Shown here piece after piece: positions 35,450 to 44,284 of a DNA stretch of 64,000 nucleotides. The notes beneath the pieces are model-generated. The model was not told the DNA's origin, did not search any database, and was given only the letters and a program-made list of their open reading frames with translations. This stretch comes from Sulfurovum sp. (GTDB taxonomy: Bacteria; Campylobacterota; Campylobacteria; Campylobacterales; Sulfurovaceae): contig JALTVI010000068.1 in assembly GCA_027049035.1 (NCBI GenBank), positions 1 to 64,000 of the forward strand. Reading direction: 5' to 3'. Made by a program: the position numbers and the translations under genes. The number at the start of each line of letters is the position of its first letter. Within the stretch, counting starts at the first letter, position 1.

Positions 35450-37174
35450 ATGATTGACCGCATTTGGGAGTTTCTCGGCAACTTCACCGAACTGATACTG
35501 GTACTGCTCTTTATCGGGCTGGTGCTGCTGTTCATTTACGACCGCTATGTGCAGCGCAAACACCAGCTGCTGATCAACTATCCTGTCATCGGCCGTTTCC
35601 GCTACCTCTTCGAAGCGCTGCGTGAACCGCTGCGTCAGTACTTTGCCGAAGAGACCTTTTACGAGTCGCGCGACAAGGTCGAGTGGGTCTACAAGGCGGC
35701 AAAAGATGTACCAAACTACCAGTCTTTCTCTGTCTCCCAGCCCTTTTCTGGGTCGCGTTTCGTGCTCAAGCACTCGGCGAATGTGAAAAACGAAGATGAA
35801 GTCTCCGAAGAGATGTCCGTCACTTTTGGAGAGAATCGCCCCATCCCATTTGTTGCCAAAACACCCATTATCCGTTCAGCCATGAGTGACGGTGCGCTCA
35901 GTCCCGAAGCGGTGCGTGCCTTTTCACTTGGTGCCAAACTTTCAGGCTTTACGGTCAATACCGGCGAGGGGAGCCTGACCTCCAACCACCTCTATACGCT
36001 TGAACCCGGCAAAGAGGATATTGGTTATCTTGAAGTGGTCAAGAGCACGCCGTTTGCCGAATTTGTTTTCAAAGTGTTAGACAAGGTATTCAACCGTGCA
36101 ATGGCACTCAAGGCGTACCGCAAGATTCTACTGAACAAGAAGACAAGCAACACCTACCTCTATGACAAGAAGAGCCATATGCTCTACCGCATTAACTGGA
36201 ATGCACCGCTGGAAGCCTTTCCAAAAGAGGTGCCGGAATCACTGCCCGATATTATTTTCCAGATGAGTTCAGGACTCTACGGTGTGCGTGACAAAGATGG
36301 AAATTTCGATGAAGATCGCTATGCGAAGGTGATGCGTTTCTGCCGCATGACGGAGATAAAGATCGCACAGGGGGCCAAGCAGACGGGCGGCAAGCTTTCA
36401 GGCAAGAAGGTTTCTGCAGATATCGCCTACTACCGTGGTGTAGAAGAGGGCAAGGATCTTTTCTCGCCAAACCGTTTTCCCTATGCCGATACGATCGATC
36501 ATCTGCTCGATTTTGTCGGACGGCTTCAGGAGATTTCCAAAAAGCCGGTGGGGCTCAAAATCGTTATCTCCGATGCGAATTCTGTCGAACAGGTGGTGGC
36601 AAAAGCTGCCATTCGAAAAGAGCTCGGCCAGGCGCTGCCGGACTTTTTGACTGTCGACAGCGGGGATGGGGGAAGTGCTACCGCACCGCTTGAAATGATG
36701 GAGTCTGTCGGGCTTACGACCAACAATGCACTCTATATTTTGGATTCGGCACTGCGCAAGCACGGTCTGCGTGATGACATCAAGATCATCGCCAGCGGGA
36801 AGCTGCTGACACCCGATGACGTGCTTATCACCATGTCGATGGGGGCTGATGCGGTAGGTATCGCGCGCGGCTTCATGATGAGCGGCGGGTGCATCAGGGC
36901 GCGTCTATGTTCAGGGTACGGGTCACATCAGTGTCCGGTAGGGATGGCGACGCAGGATCCAAAGCGAAGAGCCTCCTACCTCGTTGTTAAAAAGGGGCAC
37001 GAGATTGCCAATTATCACAAGAATCTCATCAAGGGGATGCGTACACTGCTTGCCATTATGGGGTTTGATCACATCTCCCAAGTGAGCAGAAAGAACCTCA
37101 CCTATAAAGAGGAGAGCGGTGAGATCTATTTTGACGTGGACAGTTACTTCAAACAGAAGCTCCATCTCAAATAG
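35450..37174 (+). CDS. Membrane-anchored FMN-binding glutamate synthase-like protein
   Basis: 574 residues. One N-terminal helix ('LILVLLFIGLVLLFIYDRY') anchors a GltB-type (alpha/beta)8 FMN domain: 'AKTPIIRSAMSDGALSPEAV', 'IAQGAKQTGGKLSGKKV', 'TVDSGDGGSATAPLEMMESV'. A cysteine cluster 'CIRARLCSGYGSHQCPVG' resembles the [3Fe-4S] site of GOGAT but with a longer gap. There is no N-terminal glutamine amidotransferase domain and no beta subunit nearby, so full glutamate synthase activity is doubtful. Similar stand-alone proteins are common; substrate unknown. Confidence 0.88.
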   Translation: MIDRIWEFLGNFTELILVLLFIGLVLLFIYDRYVQRKHQLLINYPVIGRFRYLFEALREPLRQYFAEETFYESRDKVEWVYKAAKDVPNYQSFSVSQPFSGSRFVLKHSANVKNEDEVSEEMSVTFGENRPIPFVAKTPIIRSAMSDGALSPEAVRAFSLGAKLSGFTVNTGEGSLTSNHLYTLEPGKEDIGYLEVVKSTPFAEFVFKVLDKVFNRAMALKAYRKILLNKKTSNTYLYDKKSHMLYRINWNAPLEAFPKEVPESLPDIIFQMSSGLYGVRDKDGNFDEDRYAKVMRFCRMTEIKIAQGAKQTGGKLSGKKVSADIAYYRGVEEGKDLFSPNRFPYADTIDHLLDFVGRLQEISKKPVGLKIVISDANSVEQVVAKAAIRKELGQALPDFLTVDSGDGGSATAPLEMMESVGLTTNNALYILDSALRKHGLRDDIKIIASGKLLTPDDVLITMSMGADAVGIARGFMMSGGCIRARLCSGYGSHQCPVGMATQDPKRRASYLVVKKGHEIANYHKNLIKGMRTLLAIMGFDHISQVSRKNLTYKEESGEIYFDVDSYFKQKLHLK

Positions 37175-37190
37175 GCAGGGGGTGGGAAAG

Positions 37191-37814
37191 ATGGCCGAGA
37201 AGATGGTGTGCTGCCATGAGTGTGACGAATTACTCCATATTCCCCAAACGCAAAAAGAGGGCCGGTTGAAGTGTCCGCGCTGCGGTACCGTGCTGCTGCG
37301 GCAGAAAAAAGGAATGGTGGAGATTATGTATGCGCTCTCCATCGCTGCAGCCATCCTCTTTTTGCTGACCAACTACTTTCCCTTTCTCTCCTTTCATGTT
37401 GTAGGCAATACATCGCATGCGAACTTCATGACCAGCATCGTCTACTTGTTTGGAGAGGGTGATTGGCTCATAGGTATAGCGGTACTGATGACAACGGTGG
37501 TCGTACCGCTGATCCGCATCGGGCTGATGCTGAGTCTCTTCGGGCCGATCTATCATGGCATCATACCGCCCTATACGGTGCTCGCACTCAAGGTGCTTTC
37601 ACACTCGCTTCCCTGGGCGATGCTCGATGTCTTTCTGGTGGGTGTCTTCGTTTCGATGGTTAAACTGGTGAAGATGGGAACGATTGTTCCCGGACTCTCA
37701 CTCTGGGCCTTCATGGTGATGGTTTTTGTGATGGCGGCGATGCAGGTGGTGTTCGATCCGCATCCGCTGTGGGAGAAGGTTGATGAACGGCGCCGGCAAA
37801 AAGGTATGGCATGA
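37191..37814 (+). CDS. pqiA: PqiA family protein, first half-size copy
   Basis: Inner-membrane partner of the PqiB MCE lipid-transport machine. 207 residues: an N-terminal zinc ribbon 'CCHECDELL..CPRCGTVL' followed by four membrane helices. E. coli PqiA is one protein with two such halves; here each half is its own gene. The ORF-track start at 37119 is inside the preceding gene. The ATG at 37191 follows GGGGGTGGG. It overlaps the second copy by 4 bp (ATGA). Confidence 0.9.
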   Translation: MAEKMVCCHECDELLHIPQTQKEGRLKCPRCGTVLLRQKKGMVEIMYALSIAAAILFLLTNYFPFLSFHVVGNTSHANFMTSIVYLFGEGDWLIGIAVLMTTVVVPLIRIGLMLSLFGPIYHGIIPPYTVLALKVLSHSLPWAMLDVFLVGVFVSMVKLVKMGTIVPGLSLWAFMVMVFVMAAMQVVFDPHPLWEKVDERRRQKGMA

Positions 37815-38455
37815 GAGCGATTGAACTGGGGATGACCAATTGCCATGTATGTAATCAGGTGGTCAAACTCCCGAAGCACAAAGGTGAAGGCACGGTTCTC
37901 TGTCCCCGATGCGGGGAAGAGGTGCATCTGCGCAAACCCAACAGCATTCAGTACACATGGGCGCTGGTTATTGCCAGCATCATTCTGTACATTCCTGCAA
38001 ACGTACTGCCGATGATGGAGGTGGAGACCTTTGCCGGCACACAGGCCGATACGATCATCAGCGGGGTAATCTACTTTCTGGAGACAGGCTCCTATCTGAT
38101 CGCTTCGGTGATCTTCATTGCCAGTATTATCGTACCGATCACGAAGCTGATCATCCTGATCTATCTGCTCGTTTCGGTACAGAAAAAGAGTCCGCTGCAT
38201 AAAAAGAAGCGTAAAAAACTGTATGTGTTGACAGAGCTTATCGGAAAGTGGTCAATGGTCGATGTCTATGTGGTCGCCATTATGATTGCACTGGTCCACT
38301 TCGGCGGTTTGACGGAGATCAAAGCGGGGGATGGTGCAACCTACTTTCTGCTGGTGGTCGTTGTGACGATGATCGCTGCGATGCAGTTTGATCCCAAACT
38401 GATATGGGATACGGAAATTCAAGAAAAGAGGGAAACAGATGCAGGAAACGCATGA
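37811..38455 (+). CDS. pqiA: PqiA family protein, second half-size copy
   Basis: 214 residues with the same plan as its neighbour: zinc ribbon 'CHVCNQVVKL..CPRCGEEV' and four helices, including 'LIASVIFIASIIVPITKLII'. The two copies are clearly paralogous but well diverged. Overlaps pqiB by 17 bp, so the four genes are tightly coupled. Confidence 0.9.
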   Translation: MRAIELGMTNCHVCNQVVKLPKHKGEGTVLCPRCGEEVHLRKPNSIQYTWALVIASIILYIPANVLPMMEVETFAGTQADTIISGVIYFLETGSYLIASVIFIASIIVPITKLIILIYLLVSVQKKSPLHKKKRKKLYVLTELIGKWSMVDVYVVAIMIALVHFGGLTEIKAGDGATYFLLVVVVTMIAAMQFDPKLIWDTEIQEKRETDAGNA

Positions 38456-40022
38456 GAAAAGCAAAATAGAAGAGGCGGTCTGGGTGGAGAAGAAAAAGGG
38501 CATCTCCGCTGTCTGGATCGTACCTATTGTTGCATTGGTGATCGGAATGTGGCTTTTTTACCAGTCCTGGAGCGAAAAGGGACCGGAGATTGTCATCAAC
38601 TTCAAGTCCGCAGCGGGCATTCAGGCGGGGAAAACGCCCATCAAATACAAAGATGTGGTTGTAGGAAAGGTGACTGATGTGACCTTTGGTGAAGCACTGA
38701 AGACTGTCAAGGTTTCTGCGGAGTTGAAGAAAAACATGAAACCTTTCCTCAGTGAAAATACCCGTTTCTGGGTAGTGCAGGCACGCCTTGGAGTAGGGGA
38801 AGTGCAGGGACTCGATACATTGCTTTCGGGGGTCTATATTGTCATCGATCCGCATGAAGGGAAAGAGAAGGTACGCCAATTCGAGGGGCTTGACCATATT
38901 CCGGTTGTGACTGCGGGAGAGAAGGGACGGACATTTAAACTCAAAGCCGATACCATCGGATCGCTCAGTATCGGTTCTCCTATCTATTACAAGCGTCTGC
39001 GTGCGGGAAGTGTTGCCTCCTATGAACTCGATGCTGACGGAAAATATGTTACGATAGAAGTTTTTGTCAAAGCACCGTTTGACAAACTCATTGATAGCAA
39101 GACGCGCTTTTTCAATGCCAGCGGGATAGATGTCAACGTAGGTGCAAACGGGTTTGAACTGCAGACAGAGTCGCTCATTTCGGTGATGATGGGTGGACTT
39201 GCCTTTGAAAACTTTCCTGAATTCGGCAAGGGAACACCTGTTTCTAAAGGACATCTCTTCAGACTCTATGCCAATAAGCAGGAGGCGAAAAAACGTGAGT
39301 ATAAGCGTGCTCTCTATTTCTGGGTCTATTTTGACGAATCGATCAGAGGACTTTCTGTGGGGGCTCCTGTAGAGTTTCATGGGCTTGAAATTGGAGAGGT
39401 GGTCAACTATTCTCTCGTAGGAAATGCCGATACGGCGGAGTTTAAGATACCGATTTTGATAAAAATAGAGCCTGAACGCTTTACGATATTGGAGCAAAAA
39501 AGCACTGATGATGTGGTTGATCTCTCTGTTTTCAAAAAACTGCTGGACAAGGGGTTCAGAGCGCAGCTTCAGACGGGAAATCTTATTACAGGAGAGCTCT
39601 TTATTGATCTCAGTTTCCATACTGATGCGCCCAAAGCCGAGCTTAGAAAAGAGTACAACTACTATGTGATTCCAAGCGTACCGGCGACGATGGCTTCACT
39701 CAAGTCTGATCTGCAGACAATTCTGAAACGTATTGCGGCTATTCCGTTTGAAGAGATTGGCAAAGAGTTGAATGCAACGCTGAAAGATGCACGCGGTGAA
39801 ACACTGCCGAAACTGAACCAGTCTCTTGACGGATTCTCGAAACTGATTAAAGATACCAATACATTGATGAATGAAGCGCGAAAGAACTATGTTGACAGCA
39901 ATGCGCAGTTGAACAAAAAAATACAGAAGCTGCTTGACGAAGCAACCCGTGCAACGCGTTCGATAAAGAACTTGACAGACTATCTTGAACGCCATCCCGA
40001 ATCACTGCTGAAAGGAAAATAG
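38439..40022 (+). CDS. pqiB: PqiB-like MCE (MlaD) protein
   Basis: 527 residues. One N-terminal helix ('AVWIVPIVALVIGMWLFY') is followed by three successive MCE domains, beginning 'GPEIVINFKSAAGIQAGKTP', 'GRTFKLKADTIGSLSIGSPI' and 'KREYKRALYFWVYFDESIRG'. A long C-terminal helix follows ('LPKLNQSLDGFSKLIKDTN'). This matches E. coli PqiB, whose stacked MCE rings and helical needle form a channel across the periplasm for lipids. Confidence 0.94.
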   Translation: MQETHEKSKIEEAVWVEKKKGISAVWIVPIVALVIGMWLFYQSWSEKGPEIVINFKSAAGIQAGKTPIKYKDVVVGKVTDVTFGEALKTVKVSAELKKNMKPFLSENTRFWVVQARLGVGEVQGLDTLLSGVYIVIDPHEGKEKVRQFEGLDHIPVVTAGEKGRTFKLKADTIGSLSIGSPIYYKRLRAGSVASYELDADGKYVTIEVFVKAPFDKLIDSKTRFFNASGIDVNVGANGFELQTESLISVMMGGLAFENFPEFGKGTPVSKGHLFRLYANKQEAKKREYKRALYFWVYFDESIRGLSVGAPVEFHGLEIGEVVNYSLVGNADTAEFKIPILIKIEPERFTILEQKSTDDVVDLSVFKKLLDKGFRAQLQTGNLITGELFIDLSFHTDAPKAELRKEYNYYVIPSVPATMASLKSDLQTILKRIAAIPFEEIGKELNATLKDARGETLPKLNQSLDGFSKLIKDTNTLMNEARKNYVDSNAQLNKKIQKLLDEATRATRSIKNLTDYLERHPESLLKGK

Positions 40023-40607
40023 ATGAAATTACGAGTCTTGTTTACCGCCATACTGCTGGGAGTGCTGCTTGGCGGCTGCAGCAGCAAGTCAAACTTTTAC
40101 CAGCTCCATACGGCAAGTATTGATGATGTGCAGCATACCAAACACATCAAGAAAACGGTCGTCGGCATCGCAGAAGTCGGTCTGCCGGAGTATCTTGACA
40201 AGCCGCAGATAGTGACACGTCTTTCTGCCAGCAGACTTAAGATAAATGAAACAGAGCGCTGGGTGGGTGCCTTTGACAAGAATATTCAGATGGTATTGGC
40301 AGATAACCTCTCCAGGATGCTGCCGCAGTACAGTTTTCTGGTACGTCCATGGGAAGACCCGGTCAATGACCGCTATCGTATTTACCTCAGTGTCGAACGC
40401 TTCGACGGTGACGCCCAGACGGGTGTGGTCACTTTCAGCGGCCGATGGAGCCTGGTCGATGTGGAGAACAACAGGCTGATTGTTGGGGAAAATATAGGAT
40501 ACCGTGAGCGCGGCGGTGTGAGTGTCGACGCACTTGTCGACACCCAGAGCAGACTGCTCGAGCGTCTGAGCCGGCATATTGCGCAGCGGGTGAAGCGCTA
40601 TCTGTAA
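40023..40607 (+). CDS. pqiC: PqiC-like outer-membrane lipoprotein
   Basis: 194 residues starting at the base after the pqiB stop. Lipobox 'LLGVLLGGCSS', then the ABC-type transport auxiliary (PqiC/DUF330) domain with 'FYQLHTASID', 'VVGIAEVGLPEYLDKPQIVT' and the end 'LSRHIAQRVKR'. It docks the PqiB needle at the outer membrane in the E. coli system. Last gene of the operon. Confidence 0.92.
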   Translation: MKLRVLFTAILLGVLLGGCSSKSNFYQLHTASIDDVQHTKHIKKTVVGIAEVGLPEYLDKPQIVTRLSASRLKINETERWVGAFDKNIQMVLADNLSRMLPQYSFLVRPWEDPVNDRYRIYLSVERFDGDAQTGVVTFSGRWSLVDVENNRLIVGENIGYRERGGVSVDALVDTQSRLLERLSRHIAQRVKRYL

Positions 40608-40613
40608 CGTTAA

Positions 40614-40762
40614 GATCCCGGATCAGGTCCGGAATGACGTGGTTAACGTCATTTCTGCGAAAACAGGAATCTTTGTGTCAATGAGCTAATAAACGTCAAG
40701 ATCCCGCATCAAGTGCGGGATGACAAATGTTCCACACCGTCATTCCTGTGAAAGCAGGAATC
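40614..40762. repeat. Double-hairpin dispersed repeat, copy C (two repeats of the pattern)
   Basis: Four hairpins alternate: GATCCCGGATC..GGAATGAC, GTCATTTCTGCG..AGGAATC, GATCCCGCATCAAGTGCGGG, GTCATTCCTGTG..AGGAATC. The middle two match copies A and B with the same linker. It fills the gap between convergent pqiC and ackA and may also act as terminator. Confidence 0.88.
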
Positions 40763-40776
40763 TTGGTGTCAGGTCT

Positions 40777-41958
40777 CTATATTTCGTCTATCACCTTTTC
40801 GCACTGCCGTACAATCTCAAGCTCTTCGTTGGTCGGTACGACAAGCAGTGTGACCCTGCTTGTTTGTGTTGAGATCATACCGCCACTCTCCACAGCCTTC
40901 TTATTGGCTTCAGTATCCAGCTCCACTCCCATCCATTCCATCTTGTCACATACCATTGAACGCACCTTTGATGCATGCTCCCCTATGCCGCCGGTAAAGA
41001 CAACAGCATCGACACCGCCCATGGCTGCCGTGTAGGCACCGATGTACTTTTTGATTCTGTAAACATACATCACAAGCGCAAGTTTGGCGTTCTCATCCTT
41101 CTCTTCTGCACGTACAGTGACATCGCGCATGTCATTGGTGCCGCAGATGCCTTTCAAGCCGCTGGCTTTGTTGAGCATTGTCTCGATCGCTTCAATCTCA
41201 AATCCGTTGCGTACGAGGTAGGGGATGATCGCCGGGTCCATATCGCCGCTGCGGGTACCCATCATCAACCCTTCAAGCGGGGTCATCCCCATGGAGGTAT
41301 CGATGCTCTTCCCGTAAGCGACGGCTGCTGCGCTGGCACCGTTGCCAAGATGCAGTGTGATCAACCGCAGTGCTTCAAGCGGTTTGCCCACTATTTTTGC
41401 CGCCTCTTTGGCTACATAGCTGTGCGAGGTGCCGTGAAAACCGTAGCGCCGTACGGCATATTTCTCTTTAAGCTCCAGCGGAATGGCATAATGGTAGGCA
41501 TGTGCGGGCATACTCTGGTGAAAGGCGGTATCGAAGACTGCAATCTGTGGAATAGTGGGGTAGTGGGCCGCAAATGCGTGAATCGCTTCGAGATTGGAGG
41601 GGTTGTGCAGCGGTGCCAGAGGGATGACACGTTCAATCGTTGCAATCACTTCAGGAGTGATCTTTACCGGCTTGGAGAAGTGCTCTCCTCCATGCACCAC
41701 ACGATGGCCGATGGCATCGAGGATATGAAACTCCTCCAGAATACGCTCACTTTTGAAAAGTTCAACAAGCAGAGCAAGTGCTTCATGGTGATTGGCAATC
41801 TGTTTGGAGACGATGTGTGTTTCTTCAGCATACTGCAGCGTTGCCCTGCTCTGCGCCTCACCGATGCGTTCAATGTGCAGCGAGGCAACACTCTTTTGTG
41901 CAACATAGTACTGGCACTTCAGTGAAGAGCTTCCTGAATTAATGACAAGAATTTTCAC
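40777..41958 (-). CDS. ackA: Acetate kinase
   Basis: Interconverts acetyl phosphate + ADP and acetate + ATP. 393 residues with 'ILVINSGSSSLKCQYY', 'GHRVVHGGEHF', 'HLGNGASAAAVAYGKSIDTS' and 'VFTGGIGEHASKVR'. It begins at a GTG that overlaps the pta stop (GTGA), so it is translated by coupling from pta. Confidence 0.98.
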   Translation of the reverse strand: MKILVINSGSSSLKCQYYVAQKSVASLHIERIGEAQSRATLQYAEETHIVSKQIANHHEALALLVELFKSERILEEFHILDAIGHRVVHGGEHFSKPVKITPEVIATIERVIPLAPLHNPSNLEAIHAFAAHYPTIPQIAVFDTAFHQSMPAHAYHYAIPLELKEKYAVRRYGFHGTSHSYVAKEAAKIVGKPLEALRLITLHLGNGASAAAVAYGKSIDTSMGMTPLEGLMMGTRSGDMDPAIIPYLVRNGFEIEAIETMLNKASGLKGICGTNDMRDVTVRAEEKDENAKLALVMYVYRIKKYIGAYTAAMGGVDAVVFTGGIGEHASKVRSMVCDKMEWMGVELDTEANKKAVESGGMISTQTSRVTLLVVPTNEELEIVRQCEKVIDEI

Positions 41959-44051
41959 ACTCTAACCTTTGACTGTGCCTGAATGGCGGTGATGGCGACG
42001 GTGTTGACGATATCATCCACACTGCATCCGCGGCTCAGGTCGTTTACCGGAAGTCTCAACCCCTGCAGTACAGGACCGATGGCAAGTGCACCGGTGGCAC
42101 GCTGAACGGCTTTGTAGGTGTTGTTGCCTGTATTGAGATCCGGGAAAATGAATACTGTGGCATGTCCGGCCACTTTGCTGTCGGGCAGTTTTTTCCTGGC
42201 CACCTCCTCATCGATGGCGGCATCGTACTGGATGGGACCCTCAATGAGCAGGTCGGGGCGCATCTGCTGTGCGAGCTGTGTTGCCCTGCGTACCTTCTCT
42301 ACATCGGGCCCGTGGCCGGAACTGCCTGTGGAGTAGGAGAGCATCGCCACCTTTGGATCGATGCCAAACTGTTTGGCTGTATCGGCAGAAGAGATGGCGA
42401 TCTGTGCAAGCTCTTCGGCGGTAGGATCGAGGTTGACCGCACAGTCGCCGTAGACCAGCACGCGGGTATCCAGACACATGAAAAAGACCGATGAGACGAT
42501 CTTCACTCCGGGTGACGTTTTGATGATCTGCAGGGCCGGGCGGATGGTGTCAGCAGTCGTGTGTGTCGCACCCGAGACCATACCGTCGGCCATCCCCTCA
42601 TAGACCATCATCGTTGCAAAGTAGCTAAGGTGCGCCATGGCATCTCTGGCAGCATTCAGTGTGAGCCCTTTTGCTTTTCGCATCTCATAGAAGCGCTGTG
42701 CGAAGCTCTCCTGCATGGCTGCATCGTTCGGATCGGCAATCTGCACGCTGCCAAGGTCGATACCAAGCGCCTTACAGCGATGCAGGATCTGCTCTTCATT
42801 CCCAAGCAGTGTGATGTCGGCAATGCTGCGATGGGTGATAATCTCCGCTGCTCTCAGAATGCGTTCATCGTCACTTTCGGGGAGCACGATGCGCTGTTTG
42901 TCACTGCGTGCCTTTTCGACAAGGCGGTAGAGAAACATCGTGGGTGTCAAAATCTCTTCAGGCTGTTTTCTAAAAAGCGAGCGCAGCTTCTCCTTGTCTA
43001 CCGCTTCGTCAAAGAGCGCTTTTGCCAGTGTGATTTTTTGCGTACTGCCTGTTGCGATACGCGGAGGGATCCGCTCCATTCTTAGGGCGGTTTGGTAACT
43101 GTCGCTTTCGACAAGCATCATCGGAATGGTATGCGCTTCGAAATCCTCTATGAGTGCCATGATGGCACTGTGCGGTTCGATGCCGCCGCTAAGCACGATG
43201 GCTGCAATGTTGGGATGGTTCCTGCCGTAGTAGGAGAGCAGAGAGAGCATGATGATCTCGCTACGGTCGCCGGGTACGATGACCAGGTCATGGTTTTCGA
43301 TGTGTGCAAGAAAGTTTTCCGCTCCCATGGCGGCAATCTTGTACCCATGGACAATGCGCTGCAGGTCTTTTGGCTCTCCTGCAAGCGGTTTTGCATCCAG
43401 ATGCGCCTGGATCTCACTGAGGGTAGGCCTGTCGAGCTGCGGATGTTCGGGAATGAAAAAGGCATTGAGGTTATGCTTCTCTTTTTCGAATCTCTCTTTG
43501 AGGCTTTTCAACGTTTTCGGGTTACAGCGGTTGACGAACGATGCAAGGTGGTAGCACCCCTCCTGACGGATGATCTCGTCTGTTATCTGCAGCTCCTGTA
43601 ATATCTGCTCTGTACTCTTGCCGTGGGCGTTGAGGACGGGAATGTAGGCAGTACCCAAATTCCTTGCAATGGCAAGATTGATATCGAAATCGAAGAGGTG
43701 GGAGAATGCTTCACGGGGATAGCCTTCTATAAGCACGAAGTCGTACGCTTCATGCAGCGTGCTGAGCTTTCCGATGAGGGCTTCGAGGAGCTCTTCCTGT
43801 CTGTTTTGTGCAAAGGCCTCGACATACCTGCCTGCTTCAAATCCTACACACGCCTCATATGCTATCTTTAGGCCAAAGTGCTCGAGCATAAAGGTGACAC
43901 TCTCATCCTCTTTGCTACCGTCGGCGATGATAGGACGGAAAAAGGCGACCTTTTCGTAGTGCCCTTTGAGCATCTCCATGATGCCGATGGAGACGAGCAG
44001 GCTTCCCGAACGCGGTTCGACAGGTGCAACGTAAATACTCTGATGCTGCAT
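41955..44051 (-). CDS. pta: Phosphate acetyltransferase (long type)
   Basis: Interconverts acetyl-CoA and acetyl phosphate. 698 residues: an N-terminal P-loop/BioD-like domain ('IYVAPVEPRSGSLLVSIGIM'), a DRTGG domain (about 215-330), and the catalytic domain ('RIVLPESDDERILRAAEII', 'GLTLNAARDAMAHLSYFATM'). AAGGAG precedes the ATG. Its leader holds the second copy of the candidate structured RNA. Together with ackA it links acetyl-CoA and acetate. Confidence 0.97.
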   Translation of the reverse strand: MQHQSIYVAPVEPRSGSLLVSIGIMEMLKGHYEKVAFFRPIIADGSKEDESVTFMLEHFGLKIAYEACVGFEAGRYVEAFAQNRQEELLEALIGKLSTLHEAYDFVLIEGYPREAFSHLFDFDINLAIARNLGTAYIPVLNAHGKSTEQILQELQITDEIIRQEGCYHLASFVNRCNPKTLKSLKERFEKEKHNLNAFFIPEHPQLDRPTLSEIQAHLDAKPLAGEPKDLQRIVHGYKIAAMGAENFLAHIENHDLVIVPGDRSEIIMLSLLSYYGRNHPNIAAIVLSGGIEPHSAIMALIEDFEAHTIPMMLVESDSYQTALRMERIPPRIATGSTQKITLAKALFDEAVDKEKLRSLFRKQPEEILTPTMFLYRLVEKARSDKQRIVLPESDDERILRAAEIITHRSIADITLLGNEEQILHRCKALGIDLGSVQIADPNDAAMQESFAQRFYEMRKAKGLTLNAARDAMAHLSYFATMMVYEGMADGMVSGATHTTADTIRPALQIIKTSPGVKIVSSVFFMCLDTRVLVYGDCAVNLDPTAEELAQIAISSADTAKQFGIDPKVAMLSYSTGSSGHGPDVEKVRRATQLAQQMRPDLLIEGPIQYDAAIDEEVARKKLPDSKVAGHATVFIFPDLNTGNNTYKAVQRATGALAIGPVLQGLRLPVNDLSRGCSVDDIVNTVAITAIQAQSKVRV

Positions 44052-44105
44052 GGTACTCCTTATTTAGACTCTCACTTAATACATCTGAACAAAATCTGCT
44101 GTAAA

Positions 44106-44188
44106 GGTTTCATTCGATGGCGACAAAGGAGCACTCAACCCATAGGGCGGCTTGCCGTTTGCGACTGCCAGAGCTATCGAATGAAACC
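44106..44188 (-). ncRNA. Candidate structured leader RNA, copy 2 (pta-ackA leader)
   Basis: A perfect 13-bp outer stem GGTTTCATTCGAT / ATCGAATGAAACC. Read on the minus strand the interior shows GCAAACGGCA, the mini-hairpins CGGC-AA-GCCG and CCC-TAT-GGG, GGGTTG, and TTTGTCGC, in the same order as the cbpA leader copy. It ends 54 nt before the pta ATG. It also contains CTCCTTT, complementary to the pta ribosome site AAGGAG. Confidence 0.65.
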
Positions 44189-44216
44189 GTAGATGGCTTT
44201 TAAAAGATATCGATTT

Positions 44217-44225
44217 ATTCTATCA
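44217..44225 (-). promoter_or_regulatory. Extended -10 promoter for pta-ackA
   Basis: On the minus strand TGATAGAAT, an extended -10. It would start a leader of about 155 nt that includes the structured element. Confidence 0.5.
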
Positions 44226-44247
44226 TAAAAGTACAGAAAGCAAAAGG

Positions 44248-44253
44248 TATAAT
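44248..44253 (+). promoter_or_regulatory. Probable -10 box for the RelA/SpoT-domain gene
   Basis: GGTATAATG. The ATG at 44252 used by the ORF track lies inside this box, so the true start is more likely the ATG at 44285. Confidence 0.5.
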
Positions 44254-44284
44254 GTCACACAACATCCACATTTTCAGGACATCC

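Noticed and set aside
34760-35773. 337-aa minus-strand ORF across 34.8-35.8 kb
   Set aside because: Antisense to the hypothetical gene and the start of the glutamate-synthase-like gene, both with good ribosome sites; no motif.
35450-37174. Complete glutamate synthase large subunit
   Set aside because: It lacks the N-terminal amidotransferase and the C-terminal beta-helix domains, and no small subunit is near.
38319-39620. 433-aa minus-strand ORF antisense to pqiB
   Set aside because: It is a mirror of the strongly supported pqiB reading frame; the translation shows no domain and has the skewed Arg/His/Cys composition of a shadow ORF.
40975-41925. 316-aa plus-strand ORF antisense to ackA
   Set aside because: ackA is unmistakable on the other strand; this frame has no recognisable sequence.
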